Of a stretch of 45,375 bases of DNA, positions 30,418-39,800 are shown in pieces. The stretch covers positions 1 to 45,375 of the forward strand of contig DASYRM010000027.1 of the NCBI GenBank assembly GCA_036004405.1, in the 5' to 3' direction. The notes under the pieces are model-generated. The model had not been told where the DNA came from and did not search any database. It saw nothing but the letters and a program-made list of their open reading frames with translations. This DNA comes from DASYRM01 sp036004405. GTDB taxonomy: Bacteria > Acidobacteriota > Vicinamibacteria > Vicinamibacterales > UBA2999. The position numbers and the translations under genes are program-made. How positions within the stretch are numbered: position 1 is the first letter of the stretch; each line of letters begins with the position of its first letter.

Positions 30418-32265
30418 ATGCGTTTTGTCCGCGTGTTCGCCCTTGCCGGCGCTGTTTTGACTGCTGCCACCGTCTCCGGCCAGGTGCGTCCCGTTGCGGC
30501 GCCGGCGCCGCCGTGCGAGCGCACGTGCCTCGAGGGCCTCGTCGATCGGTATCTCGACGCGCTCGTGGCGCACGACGCCTTCAGCCTGCCGCTGACGCCC
30601 GGCGTCGTGTTCTCTGAAAACAGCCAGCGACTGCCGATGGGCGACGGCCTCTGGAACACGGCCAGCGGCCTGGGCGAGTACCGCCTGTACGTGTCGGACC
30701 CCGAGGGCGGTCAGGTGGGTTTCTTCGGCACGGTGCTCGAGAACGGCGGGCTGGTGGCCCTGGCGCTGCGGCTCAAGCTCGAGGGGCAGCGCATTTCCGA
30801 GGTCGAAACCCTGGTGGTCCGCGACGCCGCGGCCGCCAAAGCCGTGGACGCGATGGAGCCGCAGCCGGCGTTCCTCGAAGCCGTGCCCGCTGTGGGGCGG
30901 CCCACGCGGCAGGAGATGATTGCCGTCGCCGATCGCTATTTCAACGCGATTGACGGCGGCAAGGCGCCGTTCGGGCAAGACTGCAACCGCGTCCAGAACG
31001 GCACGCAGACCACGAACAACCCGTCGTTCACGATCCCCGGGATGACCTGGAACCCGTTCTCGCTCGGTTGCCAGGCGCAGATCGATACGACCTTCTTCAG
31101 CTTCGTGGACAACGTCAAGCCCCGGCGCTTTGCCGTGGTGGATCGCGAGCGGGGCCTCGTGTTCGGCCTGTTCATGTTCCACGTGTCCGGCACGGTCACC
31201 TCGTACGCACCGCCCGGACGGGAGACGATGCCGGCGCTGCCGCAGAACCTGTCGCCGTACACGATCGCCGTCGCCGAGCTCTACAAGATCAAGAGCGCGC
31301 AGATCGGGCGGATCGAAGCGCTGCAGGTGAACGTGCCCTACGGCACGCCCAGCCCCTTCGGCCCCACGGAGTGGCGATCCCCGCGCCGGCCGGTGCCGGT
31401 GCTGACGCCGTCGCCTGCGACGCCCGGACCGTGCAACCGGGCGTGCCTGGAAGGATTCGTCACGCGCTATCTCGACGCGATGGTCGCGCACGATCCCGCA
31501 CGCCTGCCGCTCACGGCCGGCGTCGTCTTCACCGAGAACGACGTGCCGCTCCGGCTGGGCGAGGCGCTGTGGCGAACGGCGAGTGGCATCGGAACCTATC
31601 GTCTGATCCTCGCCGACCCCGCGACGGGACAGGTGGGGTTCATGGGCACGATCAGGGAGAACGGCAAAGCGGCGGCGCTGGTGCTGCGCCTCAAGATTGA
31701 CGCCGGCCGGATCGCCGAAGCCGAGACCCTCGTGCTGCGCAACGAGAACACGGCCGCGAGCCTGGAGAAGGCAGGGGCACCCGATCCGCTGCTGCTCGAA
31801 ACGGTACCGGCGGCCGCGCGGCTGCCGCGCGGCACGCTGGTGGGCCTGGCCAACACCTACTTCGAGGCGATCGAGCAGGGCAACGGCGGCGTGGCGCCGT
31901 TCGACGCCGAGTGCAACCGCTTCGAGAACGGCATCCGCACGTCGGGGCAGGGATGCTCGGCGCAGCTCGACACGCACATCTTCGACTACATCCAGTCGAT
32001 CCGGCCGCGACGCTTCACGGTGGTGGACGAGGAGCGCCAGGTGGTGTTCGGCAACTTCATGTTCAACCACCCCGGCGACATCACCTGGATCAACATGCCG
32101 GGCCAGGGACGGCGCGAGATGATCGGCGCCGCCAAGCGGCCGTTCGCGGTCGACGTGGCCGAGGCCTTCCGGATCAAGGACCGGAAGATCCGCAAGGTCG
32201 AAGCGCTGATGGTCAGCCTGCCGTACGGCACGCTGTCACCGTACGTGCCGAAGGAGGTCAGGTAG
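30418..32265 (+). CDS. secreted protein with a tandem duplication (NTF2/SnoaL-like units)
   Basis: A 615-residue exported protein (signal peptide at 1-21) built from two near-equal halves offset by 306 residues. CERTCLEGLVDRYLDALVAHD in the first half corresponds to CNRACLEGFVTRYLDAMVAHD in the second, and both halves end in a VPYGTPSP / LPYGTLSP motif. Each half contains two NTF2-like segments (LDAMVAHDPARLPL; LANTYFEAIEQG with a Cys-containing insertion CNRFENG). NTF2-like folds often bind small ligands, but no activity can be assigned. No Shine-Dalgarno; the start looks leaderless. The stop codon is part of a 9-bp tandem repeat. Confidence 0.82.
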   Translation: MRFVRVFALAGAVLTAATVSGQVRPVAAPAPPCERTCLEGLVDRYLDALVAHDAFSLPLTPGVVFSENSQRLPMGDGLWNTASGLGEYRLYVSDPEGGQVGFFGTVLENGGLVALALRLKLEGQRISEVETLVVRDAAAAKAVDAMEPQPAFLEAVPAVGRPTRQEMIAVADRYFNAIDGGKAPFGQDCNRVQNGTQTTNNPSFTIPGMTWNPFSLGCQAQIDTTFFSFVDNVKPRRFAVVDRERGLVFGLFMFHVSGTVTSYAPPGRETMPALPQNLSPYTIAVAELYKIKSAQIGRIEALQVNVPYGTPSPFGPTEWRSPRRPVPVLTPSPATPGPCNRACLEGFVTRYLDAMVAHDPARLPLTAGVVFTENDVPLRLGEALWRTASGIGTYRLILADPATGQVGFMGTIRENGKAAALVLRLKIDAGRIAEAETLVLRNENTAASLEKAGAPDPLLLETVPAAARLPRGTLVGLANTYFEAIEQGNGGVAPFDAECNRFENGIRTSGQGCSAQLDTHIFDYIQSIRPRRFTVVDEERQVVFGNFMFNHPGDITWINMPGQGRREMIGAAKRPFAVDVAEAFRIKDRKIRKVEALMVSLPYGTLSPYVPKEVR

Positions 32266-32294
32266 GTCAGGTGGGTCGGGTGGGTCGGGTAGGG
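32257..32294 (+). repeat. four 9-bp tandem repeats with G-quadruplex potential
   Basis: GTCRGGTRG is repeated four times without gaps (32257-32265, 32266-32274, 32275-32283, 32284-32292); the first copy contains the stop codon of the upstream gene. From 32273 to 32294 five G-triplets are separated by 1-2 bases, a canonical G-quadruplex pattern on the coding strand. Confidence 0.75.
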
Positions 32295-32310
32295 AAGACT
32301 ACCTGTGTTC

Positions 32311-32339
32311 GTAGGGGCACATCTTCAGATGTGCCCGAC
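32311..32339 (+). repeat. TTCA-loop intergenic hairpin (before moeA, convergent gap)
   Basis: GGGCACATC (32315-32323), loop TTCA, GATGTGCCC (32328-32336), preceded by GTAG: a perfect 9-bp stem of the same family as those in the isc operon. It lies between convergent genes and may act as a terminator. Confidence 0.7.
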
Positions 32340-32341
32340 CA

Positions 32342-33547
32342 TCAAAAGAACTTCACGTCGACCAGGGTGCCGGCTTCCACGACGGTGGTGCCGGCGTCGA
32401 TCTCGATGTAGCCGTCGGCCTGCGACATGCTGGTGATGTCGCCCGACGCCTTGAAGGCGGGCTGGGCGCGCCCCTGCTCGACGCGGACGGTGTAGAACTG
32501 GTGCCGGTCCGGCGTGGAGTTCACGCGCGCGGCCAGCGGCATCCGCTCCACGCGGATCGACTGCGCCGGCAGGCGCGCGAGCTGCCGCAGCACCGGCACC
32601 ACCAGCACGTAGGCGTTGGTGAGGCACGACGTGGGATAGCCCGGCATGCCGAACGCCAGCTTGCCCTCGATGCGGCCGAATGCCGTTGGCTTGCCCGGCT
32701 TCACGGCAATCCCGTGAAAGAGCACCTCCCCCTTCGCGCGGATCACGTCCAGCATCAGGTCCCGCGTGCCCACTGAACTGCCGCCCGAGAACACCAGCAG
32801 GTCGTCGGCGAGGCACTCGTCCACTGCACGAGACAGGTCCTCGAGGGTGTCAACCGCCGTGCGGTGAATCACGGGCACGCCCCCATGCTCGGTGACCACG
32901 GCGGCGAGCGTGTAGCTGTTGATGTCGTAGATCTGACCCGGGGCCAGCGGTTCGCCCGGCTCGACGACTTCGTTGCCCGTCGACAGGATGGCGACGCGGG
33001 GGCGCGCGTACACCGGCACCTCGGTGTGCCCCAGCGCGGCAACGGCGCCGACCCGGCTGGCCGTCAGCACCGTGCCCGCCGGGAGCACGAGCTGACCGGT
33101 GCGGATGTCCTGACCCTGCCGGCCGATGTTCTGTCCGGCGGTGGCCGTGGCGAACAGCTGCACGGCGTCTCCGTCGGCCGCAGTGTCTTCCACCATGACC
33201 ACGGCGTCGGCGCCCTCGGGCATCGGGGCGCCGGTGGCCACCTCGCTGCAGAGCCCGGCGGCGACAACCTGCACCGGCATCTGGCCGGTGTAGATCTGCT
33301 CGACACACCGCAGCCGCACCGGCGCGCCGCGTGCGGCGCCCACGGTGTCGGCCGCGCGAACGGCGTAGCCGTCCATGGCCGCCCGGGCGAACGGCGGCAC
33401 GTCGCCGGGAGCGGTGAGGTCGTGCGCGAGCACGCGGCCGCGCGCCTCGCGCAGCGCGACCGTCTCGGTGCGGTCGAGCGGTACGGTGACGGCTCCGATG
33501 ATCTCCCGCGCCTCGGTGAGCGGGATCGTGGACTGGAAGGGGCGCAC
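32342..33547 (-). CDS. moeA: molybdopterin molybdenumtransferase MoeA
   Basis: A 401-residue enzyme that inserts molybdate into adenylated molybdopterin. Family landmarks are PPFARAAMDGYAVRA near the N-terminus, EVATGAPMPEGADAVVMVED, the MPT-binding domain STGNEVVEPGEPLAPGQIYDIN with FSGGSSVGTRDLM, and GMPGYPTSCLTNAYVLVVPVL. The start is GTG 33547, one base after the mog stop. With mog it covers the last two steps of molybdenum cofactor assembly, but no molybdoenzyme is in the window. Confidence 0.93.
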   Translation of the reverse strand: MRPFQSTIPLTEAREIIGAVTVPLDRTETVALREARGRVLAHDLTAPGDVPPFARAAMDGYAVRAADTVGAARGAPVRLRCVEQIYTGQMPVQVVAAGLCSEVATGAPMPEGADAVVMVEDTAADGDAVQLFATATAGQNIGRQGQDIRTGQLVLPAGTVLTASRVGAVAALGHTEVPVYARPRVAILSTGNEVVEPGEPLAPGQIYDINSYTLAAVVTEHGGVPVIHRTAVDTLEDLSRAVDECLADDLLVFSGGSSVGTRDLMLDVIRAKGEVLFHGIAVKPGKPTAFGRIEGKLAFGMPGYPTSCLTNAYVLVVPVLRQLARLPAQSIRVERMPLAARVNSTPDRHQFYTVRVEQGRAQPAFKASGDITSMSQADGYIEIDAGTTVVEAGTLVDVKFF

Positions 33548-33548
33548 C

Positions 33549-34061
33549 CTACATCACCGATTTTTGCAGCTGCTGCGCCACGTGGCCCAGCTCGGGCACG
33601 ATCAGCCGCGACATGGCCAGCCGCACGGCGTGCTCGGATCCGGGCAGCACGAAGATCGCTTTGGCGCCCACGGTGCCCGCCGTGGCCCGGCTCATCATCG
33701 CCGCCGACCCGATCTCGTCGAAGCTGAGCATGCGGAAGAGCTCGCCGAACCCGTCGAGCCGCTTCTCGAACAGGGCGTCCATCGCCTCGAACGTTCCGTC
33801 GCGGGTGGTGATGCCTGTGCCCCCGGTCGTGATGATGACGCGCGTGGCCGCGTCGGTGAGCCACTGCTTCACTGATGCGGTGACCAGCGTGGGCTCGTCG
33901 CGCACGATGGCGAACCCCGTGACCTGATGGCCGGCGCGCTCCAGGAACTCGCGGATGGCGCGGCCGCTGGAGTCGGTTTCGGCGGTGCGCGTGTCGCTGA
34001 CGGTGAGCACGAAACACCCGACAGACACGGGTGCCCTCGCTCTGTGCTCTTGATGGCTCAC
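33549..34061 (-). CDS. mog: MoaB/Mog-family molybdopterin adenylyltransferase
   Basis: A 170-residue protein that adenylates molybdopterin before MoeA acts. It shows VLTVSDTRTAETDSSG, the active-site loop TTGGTGITTRDGTFEAM, and IFVLPGSEHAVRLAM. The start is GTG 34061, 8 bases after a consensus TATAAT and with no Shine-Dalgarno, so probably leaderless. MoaB versus Mog naming is not resolved by sequence. Confidence 0.9.
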   Translation of the reverse strand: MSHQEHRARAPVSVGCFVLTVSDTRTAETDSSGRAIREFLERAGHQVTGFAIVRDEPTLVTASVKQWLTDAATRVIITTGGTGITTRDGTFEAMDALFEKRLDGFGELFRMLSFDEIGSAAMMSRATAGTVGAKAIFVLPGSEHAVRLAMSRLIVPELGHVAQQLQKSVM

Positions 34062-34069
34062 GGACTTCG

Positions 34070-34075
34070 ATTATA
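34070..34075 (-). promoter_or_regulatory. -10 box, leaderless-type start of mog-moeA
   Basis: Consensus TATAAT on the minus strand, 8 bases before GTG 34061. It lies in the 40-base gap after the preceding gene and separates moeA-mog from the biosynthetic locus. Confidence 0.5.
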
Positions 34076-34101
34076 GGCGTGCCAGGAGGGCCGTCGCCGG
34101 C

Positions 34102-34680
34102 TCAGACGAGAGTCTGAGCGGGGGCGGTGAGGGCGCGACGGATCTCGTCGCGCGCCAGCAGGCGGGCGGCGCGCTCGAGGAGCGCCGACGGCGGGGTCGG
34201 GCGATCGAGGAATGCGGCCGGATCGAGCGATGCACCGGCGACGACGGCGCCTTTGCGGTGCACGTCGTTGTAGAAGTCGACCGAGAAACGCTCACTCGGT
34301 CCGGCGAGCAGCAGGCGGCCCCAGCGCGGCAGCGTCGCCACGAGCAGCTCGATGACGTGCGAGGAACCGCTCAGGTCCACGGCGGCCAGGCCTGGCGCCC
34401 CGGCGATGAACGCGTTCAGCTGCGCGACGGCGGCATCGGCCGGCGAGGCCTCGATGCTCATGATGCCTGCATCCAGCGCTCCAGCGCCGACGTGCATGAC
34501 CCGGCTGGCGCCGCTCCAGAGCGCCGCGCGCGCCACCAGCGCGCTGAGCGGATGCGGCCCGCCGACGACGGCGGCTTCACCGAGCTCGAGCCCGGCGCGT
34601 TCCCAGAGCTCGAGGATCGAGGCCAGGGTCAGCACGCGCAGGTCGGTCGTGTCTGCCAAGATCGGTCGTCCGGTGTCCAT
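34102..34680 (-). CDS. Rossmann-domain protein, MDR-dehydrogenase C-terminal half only
   Basis: A 192-residue protein resembling the nucleotide-binding half of medium-chain dehydrogenases: LGEAAVVGGPHPLSALVARAAL in place of the usual GxGxxG, then MHVGAGALDAGIMS, AVDLSGSSHVIELLVATLPRWGRLLLAGPSE and YNDVHRKGAVVAGASL. The GroES-like catalytic domain is missing. It begins 4 bases after the bi-domain oxidoreductase gene and is clearly co-transcribed. It may be a remnant, or a partner subunit of the larger oxidoreductase. Function unknown. Confidence 0.72.
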   Translation of the reverse strand: MDTGRPILADTTDLRVLTLASILELWERAGLELGEAAVVGGPHPLSALVARAALWSGASRVMHVGAGALDAGIMSIEASPADAAVAQLNAFIAGAPGLAAVDLSGSSHVIELLVATLPRWGRLLLAGPSERFSVDFYNDVHRKGAVVAGASLDPAAFLDRPTPPSALLERAARLLARDEIRRALTAPAQTLV

Positions 34681-34684
34681 GACC

Positions 34685-36895
34685 CTAGTCGCCGGCGCCG
34701 AACTGCGGCACGGACAAGGCGCGGCCGTCCACCATCGAGCGCAGCGCCGTCTCGATGAAGGCGAGGTTGTCCCACCCCTCGCGCAGGGTGACAGGCGGCG
34801 TGCTGCCGGTGCGCACCGCCTGTGCGAATCCGGTCACCCATTCCTTGGTCCAGTTCACCGGCGTCGCGCACTTGACGCGATGCATCTTCCCCGGACGGCG
34901 CCCGTCGATCTCGCGCGTCGAGTAGACGGAGATCGTGTCGCCCGCAATCGACAGCGAGCCGTGGGTGCCCCAGATGCGGTCCTCGGCCTCGTTGCCGCCG
35001 CGCTTCGTCGTGGTCCCGGCGAACGAGCCGATCGCGCCGTTGCGGAAGCGACAGCTGATGCTGACGGTATCCTCGACCTCGGTGGGCGAGCCCATCGTGC
35101 CGTACTCCGCGTAGAGGCGGTCGGTCTTCAAGCCGGTGATGAAGTGGATGTAGTCGATGACGTGGCACAGGTTCATGAACAGGAACCCGGCGCCGGCCTT
35201 GGTCTTGTCCGTCCGCCAGTCGTCCACCGAGTGGCTGCGTGCCCCGAGCCAGTAGCCGTACTCGCGATACGAGTGCGTCGTCACCTGGACGCCTGTGATG
35301 TCGCCGAGAGCGCCCGCGGCGACCATCGCCCGCGCCGCCTGGAACTGCGCCAGGTAGCGGAAGCTGAAGTTCACCGTGGTCGTCATCCCCGACGCCTGGC
35401 AGGCCGCCACCATCGCGTCGGCGTCCTCGAGCGTGTTGGCCAGCGGCTTCTCGAGCATCAGGTGCTTGCGCGCGGCCGCCGCCTGCAGCGTCATCTCGCG
35501 GTGCAGGTGATGCGGCACCGACAGCAGCACGGCCTCGATCCCCGGGTCGGCGAGCAGCGCCTCGTAGGAGTCGAAGACCGGCGCGGCCACCTGCTTGGCG
35601 ACGTCGCGCGCGGCCTTGGCGTTGGTGTCGAACACGCCGGCGATCTGCGCCAGCGGCGACTGTTTCGCGGACACGGCGTTGTGGCGCCCGATGGCGCCGG
35701 CGCCGACGATACCGATTCGCAGGGGCTGCATCCGATCTCCCTTGGGGACGATGACTGACGGCGCGGACGTCGCACGCGGTGCCGCCGCGTCGAACCCCTG
35801 CCACTGAAACGCGATGCCGAGCTGCTCGGACGGATGGTGGACCAGCCGGTCGTACACGCGGTTGCAGTCGCGCGGGTTCGACTGCAGCGTCACCAGGTCG
35901 TTCACCTGCAGCCGTCGCTGCGCGAGCAGGTCGAGGAAGAGCGCGCATTCCTGCTGGTAGGTCCAGCGACCGGCGCTGGTATCGGCGCCAGGCACCAGGC
36001 TCATGTGCGCGCCGAGAATGGTGACGCGCTTGCGCTGCACCTCGTCCTTCCAGTCGATGCCGCGGTCGACCGCGCGCGTGCTGCCGACGACGACGATGCG
36101 CCCGCCCGGCGTGGCCCACCGGACGGCGGTGGACATCGACGACGGCGTGCCCGCGATCTCGATGACGACGTCGGCCTCGTCGCCCGGAATCGGGTGTGGC
36201 GTCTCGCCGAGCGCGACGAACGCATCGGCCCCGCTCGCGCGGGCGACGTCGGCCCGCGCGCGGGTGGCGGCGACCGCCACCAGCCGTCCCGGCGTGAGCA
36301 GCCGCGCGAGGCGCAGCGCGATCTGGCCGAGCAGCCCCTGGCCGATCACCGCCACGCGCTCGCCGGGCCGGATCTGTGCCTTGCGGACGCCCTGCATGAC
36401 GATCATGGCGAGGACGACGAAGGCAGCATCCGCGTCCGACACCGCGTCCGGCGTCTTCACGATCGTGCTGCTCTCGACGTTGACGCGGCTCGCATGCGGA
36501 ATGCCGCCGGCCACGCGGTCGCCCGGCTTGAACGCGGTGACGCCGGCGCCGACGGCGCGCACGACCCCCGCCGCCGAGTAGCCGGGCCTGAACGGGAACC
36601 GGCGGGCGGTGCCGGGGAGGCCGACGAGGATGCCGCGCTCGGTACCGGGGCTGACGACGCTGACGTGGGTATCGACCAGCACCTGCCCCGGCGCAGGGCC
36701 GAGGAACCCGAACTCTTCGAGGTAGGCGATCTCGAAGTCGAGGAACTCGATGCGATGCGAGTGGACGATCGGCTTGCGCTCGACGACGGAGGAGCCGTGG
36801 AGCTTGCTCCAGTGATAGCCGTGCTTGAGCGCCGGCCGCACGCCTTCCGGCAGCTTCAGATAGAACTGGCGGAGCGATTCTTCGAAATTCGGCAC
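34685..36895 (-). CDS. bi-domain oxidoreductase (MDR dehydrogenase + Gfo/Idh/MocA)
   Basis: A 736-residue fusion. Residues about 60-360 form a medium-chain zinc-type dehydrogenase (VSPGTERGILVG, GYSAAGVVRAVGAGVTAFKPGDRVA, RVAVIGQGLLGQIALRLARL). From 389 a Gfo/Idh/MocA domain follows (LRIGIVGAGAIGRHN, LEKPLANTLEDADAM, ending in the sugar-oxidoreductase beta-sheet). Such fusions are known in capsule and exopolysaccharide clusters, where they probably modify nucleotide sugars. GTG 36895 lies 4 bases after the NRPS stop. At the domain boundary an ATG (35731) with GGAGA before it could allow separate synthesis of the second domain. Confidence 0.85.
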   Translation of the reverse strand: MPNFEESLRQFYLKLPEGVRPALKHGYHWSKLHGSSVVERKPIVHSHRIEFLDFEIAYLEEFGFLGPAPGQVLVDTHVSVVSPGTERGILVGLPGTARRFPFRPGYSAAGVVRAVGAGVTAFKPGDRVAGGIPHASRVNVESSTIVKTPDAVSDADAAFVVLAMIVMQGVRKAQIRPGERVAVIGQGLLGQIALRLARLLTPGRLVAVAATRARADVARASGADAFVALGETPHPIPGDEADVVIEIAGTPSSMSTAVRWATPGGRIVVVGSTRAVDRGIDWKDEVQRKRVTILGAHMSLVPGADTSAGRWTYQQECALFLDLLAQRRLQVNDLVTLQSNPRDCNRVYDRLVHHPSEQLGIAFQWQGFDAAAPRATSAPSVIVPKGDRMQPLRIGIVGAGAIGRHNAVSAKQSPLAQIAGVFDTNAKAARDVAKQVAAPVFDSYEALLADPGIEAVLLSVPHHLHREMTLQAAAARKHLMLEKPLANTLEDADAMVAACQASGMTTTVNFSFRYLAQFQAARAMVAAGALGDITGVQVTTHSYREYGYWLGARSHSVDDWRTDKTKAGAGFLFMNLCHVIDYIHFITGLKTDRLYAEYGTMGSPTEVEDTVSISCRFRNGAIGSFAGTTTKRGGNEAEDRIWGTHGSLSIAGDTISVYSTREIDGRRPGKMHRVKCATPVNWTKEWVTGFAQAVRTGSTPPVTLREGWDNLAFIETALRSMVDGRALSVPQFGAGD

Positions 36896-36899
36896 CTGA

Positions 36900-39800
36900 T
36901 TACCTGGACGAGGCCGCACCCGCCTGCCGCGATTCGCACAGCGCCGCGAACTGCCGCAGGGTGTGGAACACGAGCTCGCGGGCGGCGACGCGCACGCCAT
37001 GACGCTTCTCGATGGCGGTGACGACCTGGATCGCCATGAGCGAATGGCCGCCCAGGTCGTAGAAGTTGTCCTGCGGACCCACGTCGGCCACCTGCAGCGG
37101 CTCGCTCCAGACGGCGGCGACGGCCCGCTCCCATTCGCTCGAGAGCGGCGCCGCGCCGGCACTGCCGGAGGATGCGGCGGTCGCCGCCGCCAGCAGCGCC
37201 GCGCGGTCGATCTTGCCGTTCGCCGTTCGTGGAATCGACGCGACGGGAACGATGGACGCGGGCAGCATGTGCTCTGGCAGCCGCTCGGAGAGGAGCACGC
37301 GCAGCGATGCCACGTCGGGCCGCTCGATGACGCCCGACACGAACGCGACCAGCGACTTGTCGCCGCTCTCGGACTGCCGCACCAGCACCGACGCCTCGTG
37401 AACGGAGGGATGCTCGCGCAGCACCCCCTCGATTTCACCCGGTTCGACGCGGAATCCGCGAATCTTCACCTGATCGTCGGCGCGTCCCATGAACTCGAGT
37501 ACGCCGCCGCCAAGTCGGCGCACGCGGTCGCCGGTGCGGTACATCCGTCCGCCCGGGCCGGCGAAGCTGTCGGCCAGGAATGGCGATTCGGTGGCCGGCG
37601 GGTTGACGTAGCCGCGCGCCACCGCCCCGCCGCCGATGAAGAGCTCGCCCGGAAACCAGGCCGGCACCGGCCGTCGCGCCGCGTCGAGCACGTAGGCGCT
37701 GGCGTGGGCGAGCGGGGTGCCGAGCGGCACGGCCGCGCCCGCATGGTGGGGCTGCGCCGGAATCTCGCCGGCCACCGCGCCGACCGTCGTCTCGGTCGGC
37801 CCGTAGTGGTTGAACACGCGGCAGCCCGGCACCAGCGCCCGCACCTGGCCGACGAGATCCCACGCACAGGCCTCGCCGCCGAGCACCAGTCGCCGGCGAG
37901 GCATTACCCGTTCCGGCCGCTGGCACGAGAGCAGGGCGCGCAAGTGTGACGGCACGATCTTCAGCACGTCGATCGCGTGCTGCTCGGAGTACTGCGCAAA
38001 CGATTCGGCGTCGGCGGCGCGCTCGTCCGAGATGAGATGCAGGTGGCCCCCACCGGTCAGCGAGGGATAGATCGCGGTGTGGCCGAGATCGGCGGTCATC
38101 GTGGTGACCGTCGCGTAGGCCGCCTGTGGTGGCAGGTCGAGACGGCGGCGCACCGATTCGACGTACGCCGCGAGGTGCCCGTGCTCCACGGCCACGCCCT
38201 TCGGCGTGCCGGTTGAACCCGACGTGAAGAGGACGTAGGCGAGATGGCTCGGCCCGGTCGCGACGCCGGGCTCGTGCGGCGATTCCACGTCGAGCGGGTC
38301 CGCCGGATCGTCGAGCAGCACCCGCCGGCACTCGGGCAGCCCCTCGGCGTGGGCCAAGGTCGTCACCACGAGAACGAGGCCCGCGCCTCGAATCATCTCC
38401 GCCCGCCGCGCCGCCGGCACCCGGGGATCGAGCGGCACGTAGCCCCCTCCCGCTTTCAGGATCCCGAGCAGCCCGGCGACGGCATCGACCGATCGATCGA
38501 GGCACAGGCCGACCGGCATGTTCGGCACGACGCCGGCGCGCACGAGGCGGTGCGCCAGACGGTTGGCGCGCGCGTCCAGAGCGGCAAACGTGAGCGTGTC
38601 GTTCTCGAAGCTGACGGCCGGAGCGTCAGGCGTTTTCGCCGCCCACTGCTCGAACGCGTGGTGCACGCCGGCGAGCCGCATGTCGCCGGCGACCGGCTCC
38701 TCGGGCGGCGGGCACAGCGCCGGGATCTCGTCGTCGCGCACCAGCGCGACCGACGACAGCGGCGCGGACAGGTCCTGCGAGACTCGGTCGAGCAGCAGCC
38801 GGAGGCGGTCGCCCAGCGCCTCGACGTCGTCTTCCGAGTACCGCGACGAGTCGTATTCGAGCTGCAGGCCCGCCGTGTCGCCGCTCAGATACACCAGCTT
38901 GAGCCCCACGCGATCCACGAACGCGGCGCTCGCGAGCGGCTCGAAGGCTGCGCCGTCCACGTCGGCCCGCGTCACCGCCCGCCGGTGCTCGAAGGCGAAC
39001 GGCCAGAGGACGTCGGCCGCGATCGTGCCCTGGAACGACTGGCTGTCGAACGCGTCCGCCCAGCGTCTCGCGTCGCCGGCGGCCTGGGCGAGCGCGGAGG
39101 CGGCCTCGGTGACGTTCGCCTCGGTCTCGAACGGCGCCACCATCGGCAGCAGGCGCGCATACACGCCGACCGCGTCCTCGAGCTCGGCGTACTGACGTCC
39201 TTCGTCCTCGATCGCCATCGGCACGTTCGAGCTGTCGGTAAGGCGTTGCAGCAGGTGCGTCCAACCGGCCCACGCCATCCAGTGGGCGTCGGGTCGCGTG
39301 GCCATTGCTTCCGGAACTGCCCACACCGTCGAGGTGCGTGGCTGGAACGCCGCGGGCGCATCGTGCTCGAACGGCAGATGCGCCGACGCTGCGCGGCGAC
39401 CGGCCCAGAAGCGACGTCCCGCCTCGGCGTCGTCGGACTCGAGAGCCGAATTGAGCCACGCTGCCGCGTCGGCGTACTGGAGCGGCGGCGGGGCCGTTTC
39501 AGCGGCGCCGCCCAGGCGAGCCTGATAGGTGGCGCGCACTTCGGCGACGAGATTGTCGAGCCCCCGGCGATCGCAGCAGAGCGAGGGGAGCCTGACGATT
39601 AGCCGCAGCTCGTCCTCGCTCACGGCAACGATGAGGACCGTCGCCGTCGAGCCTGCGGCTGCCGCCGGGTCGAGGAGCTCGACGGCCGGCGGCGCACCGG
39701 CAATCACCTGCAGCGGCACCGTCATGTCGGCTGCGGTGTGGAAGGCCGTGCGCAGAATCTCGTGTCGCGCGACGACGTCGCCGACGGCGGCCAGCAAGGC

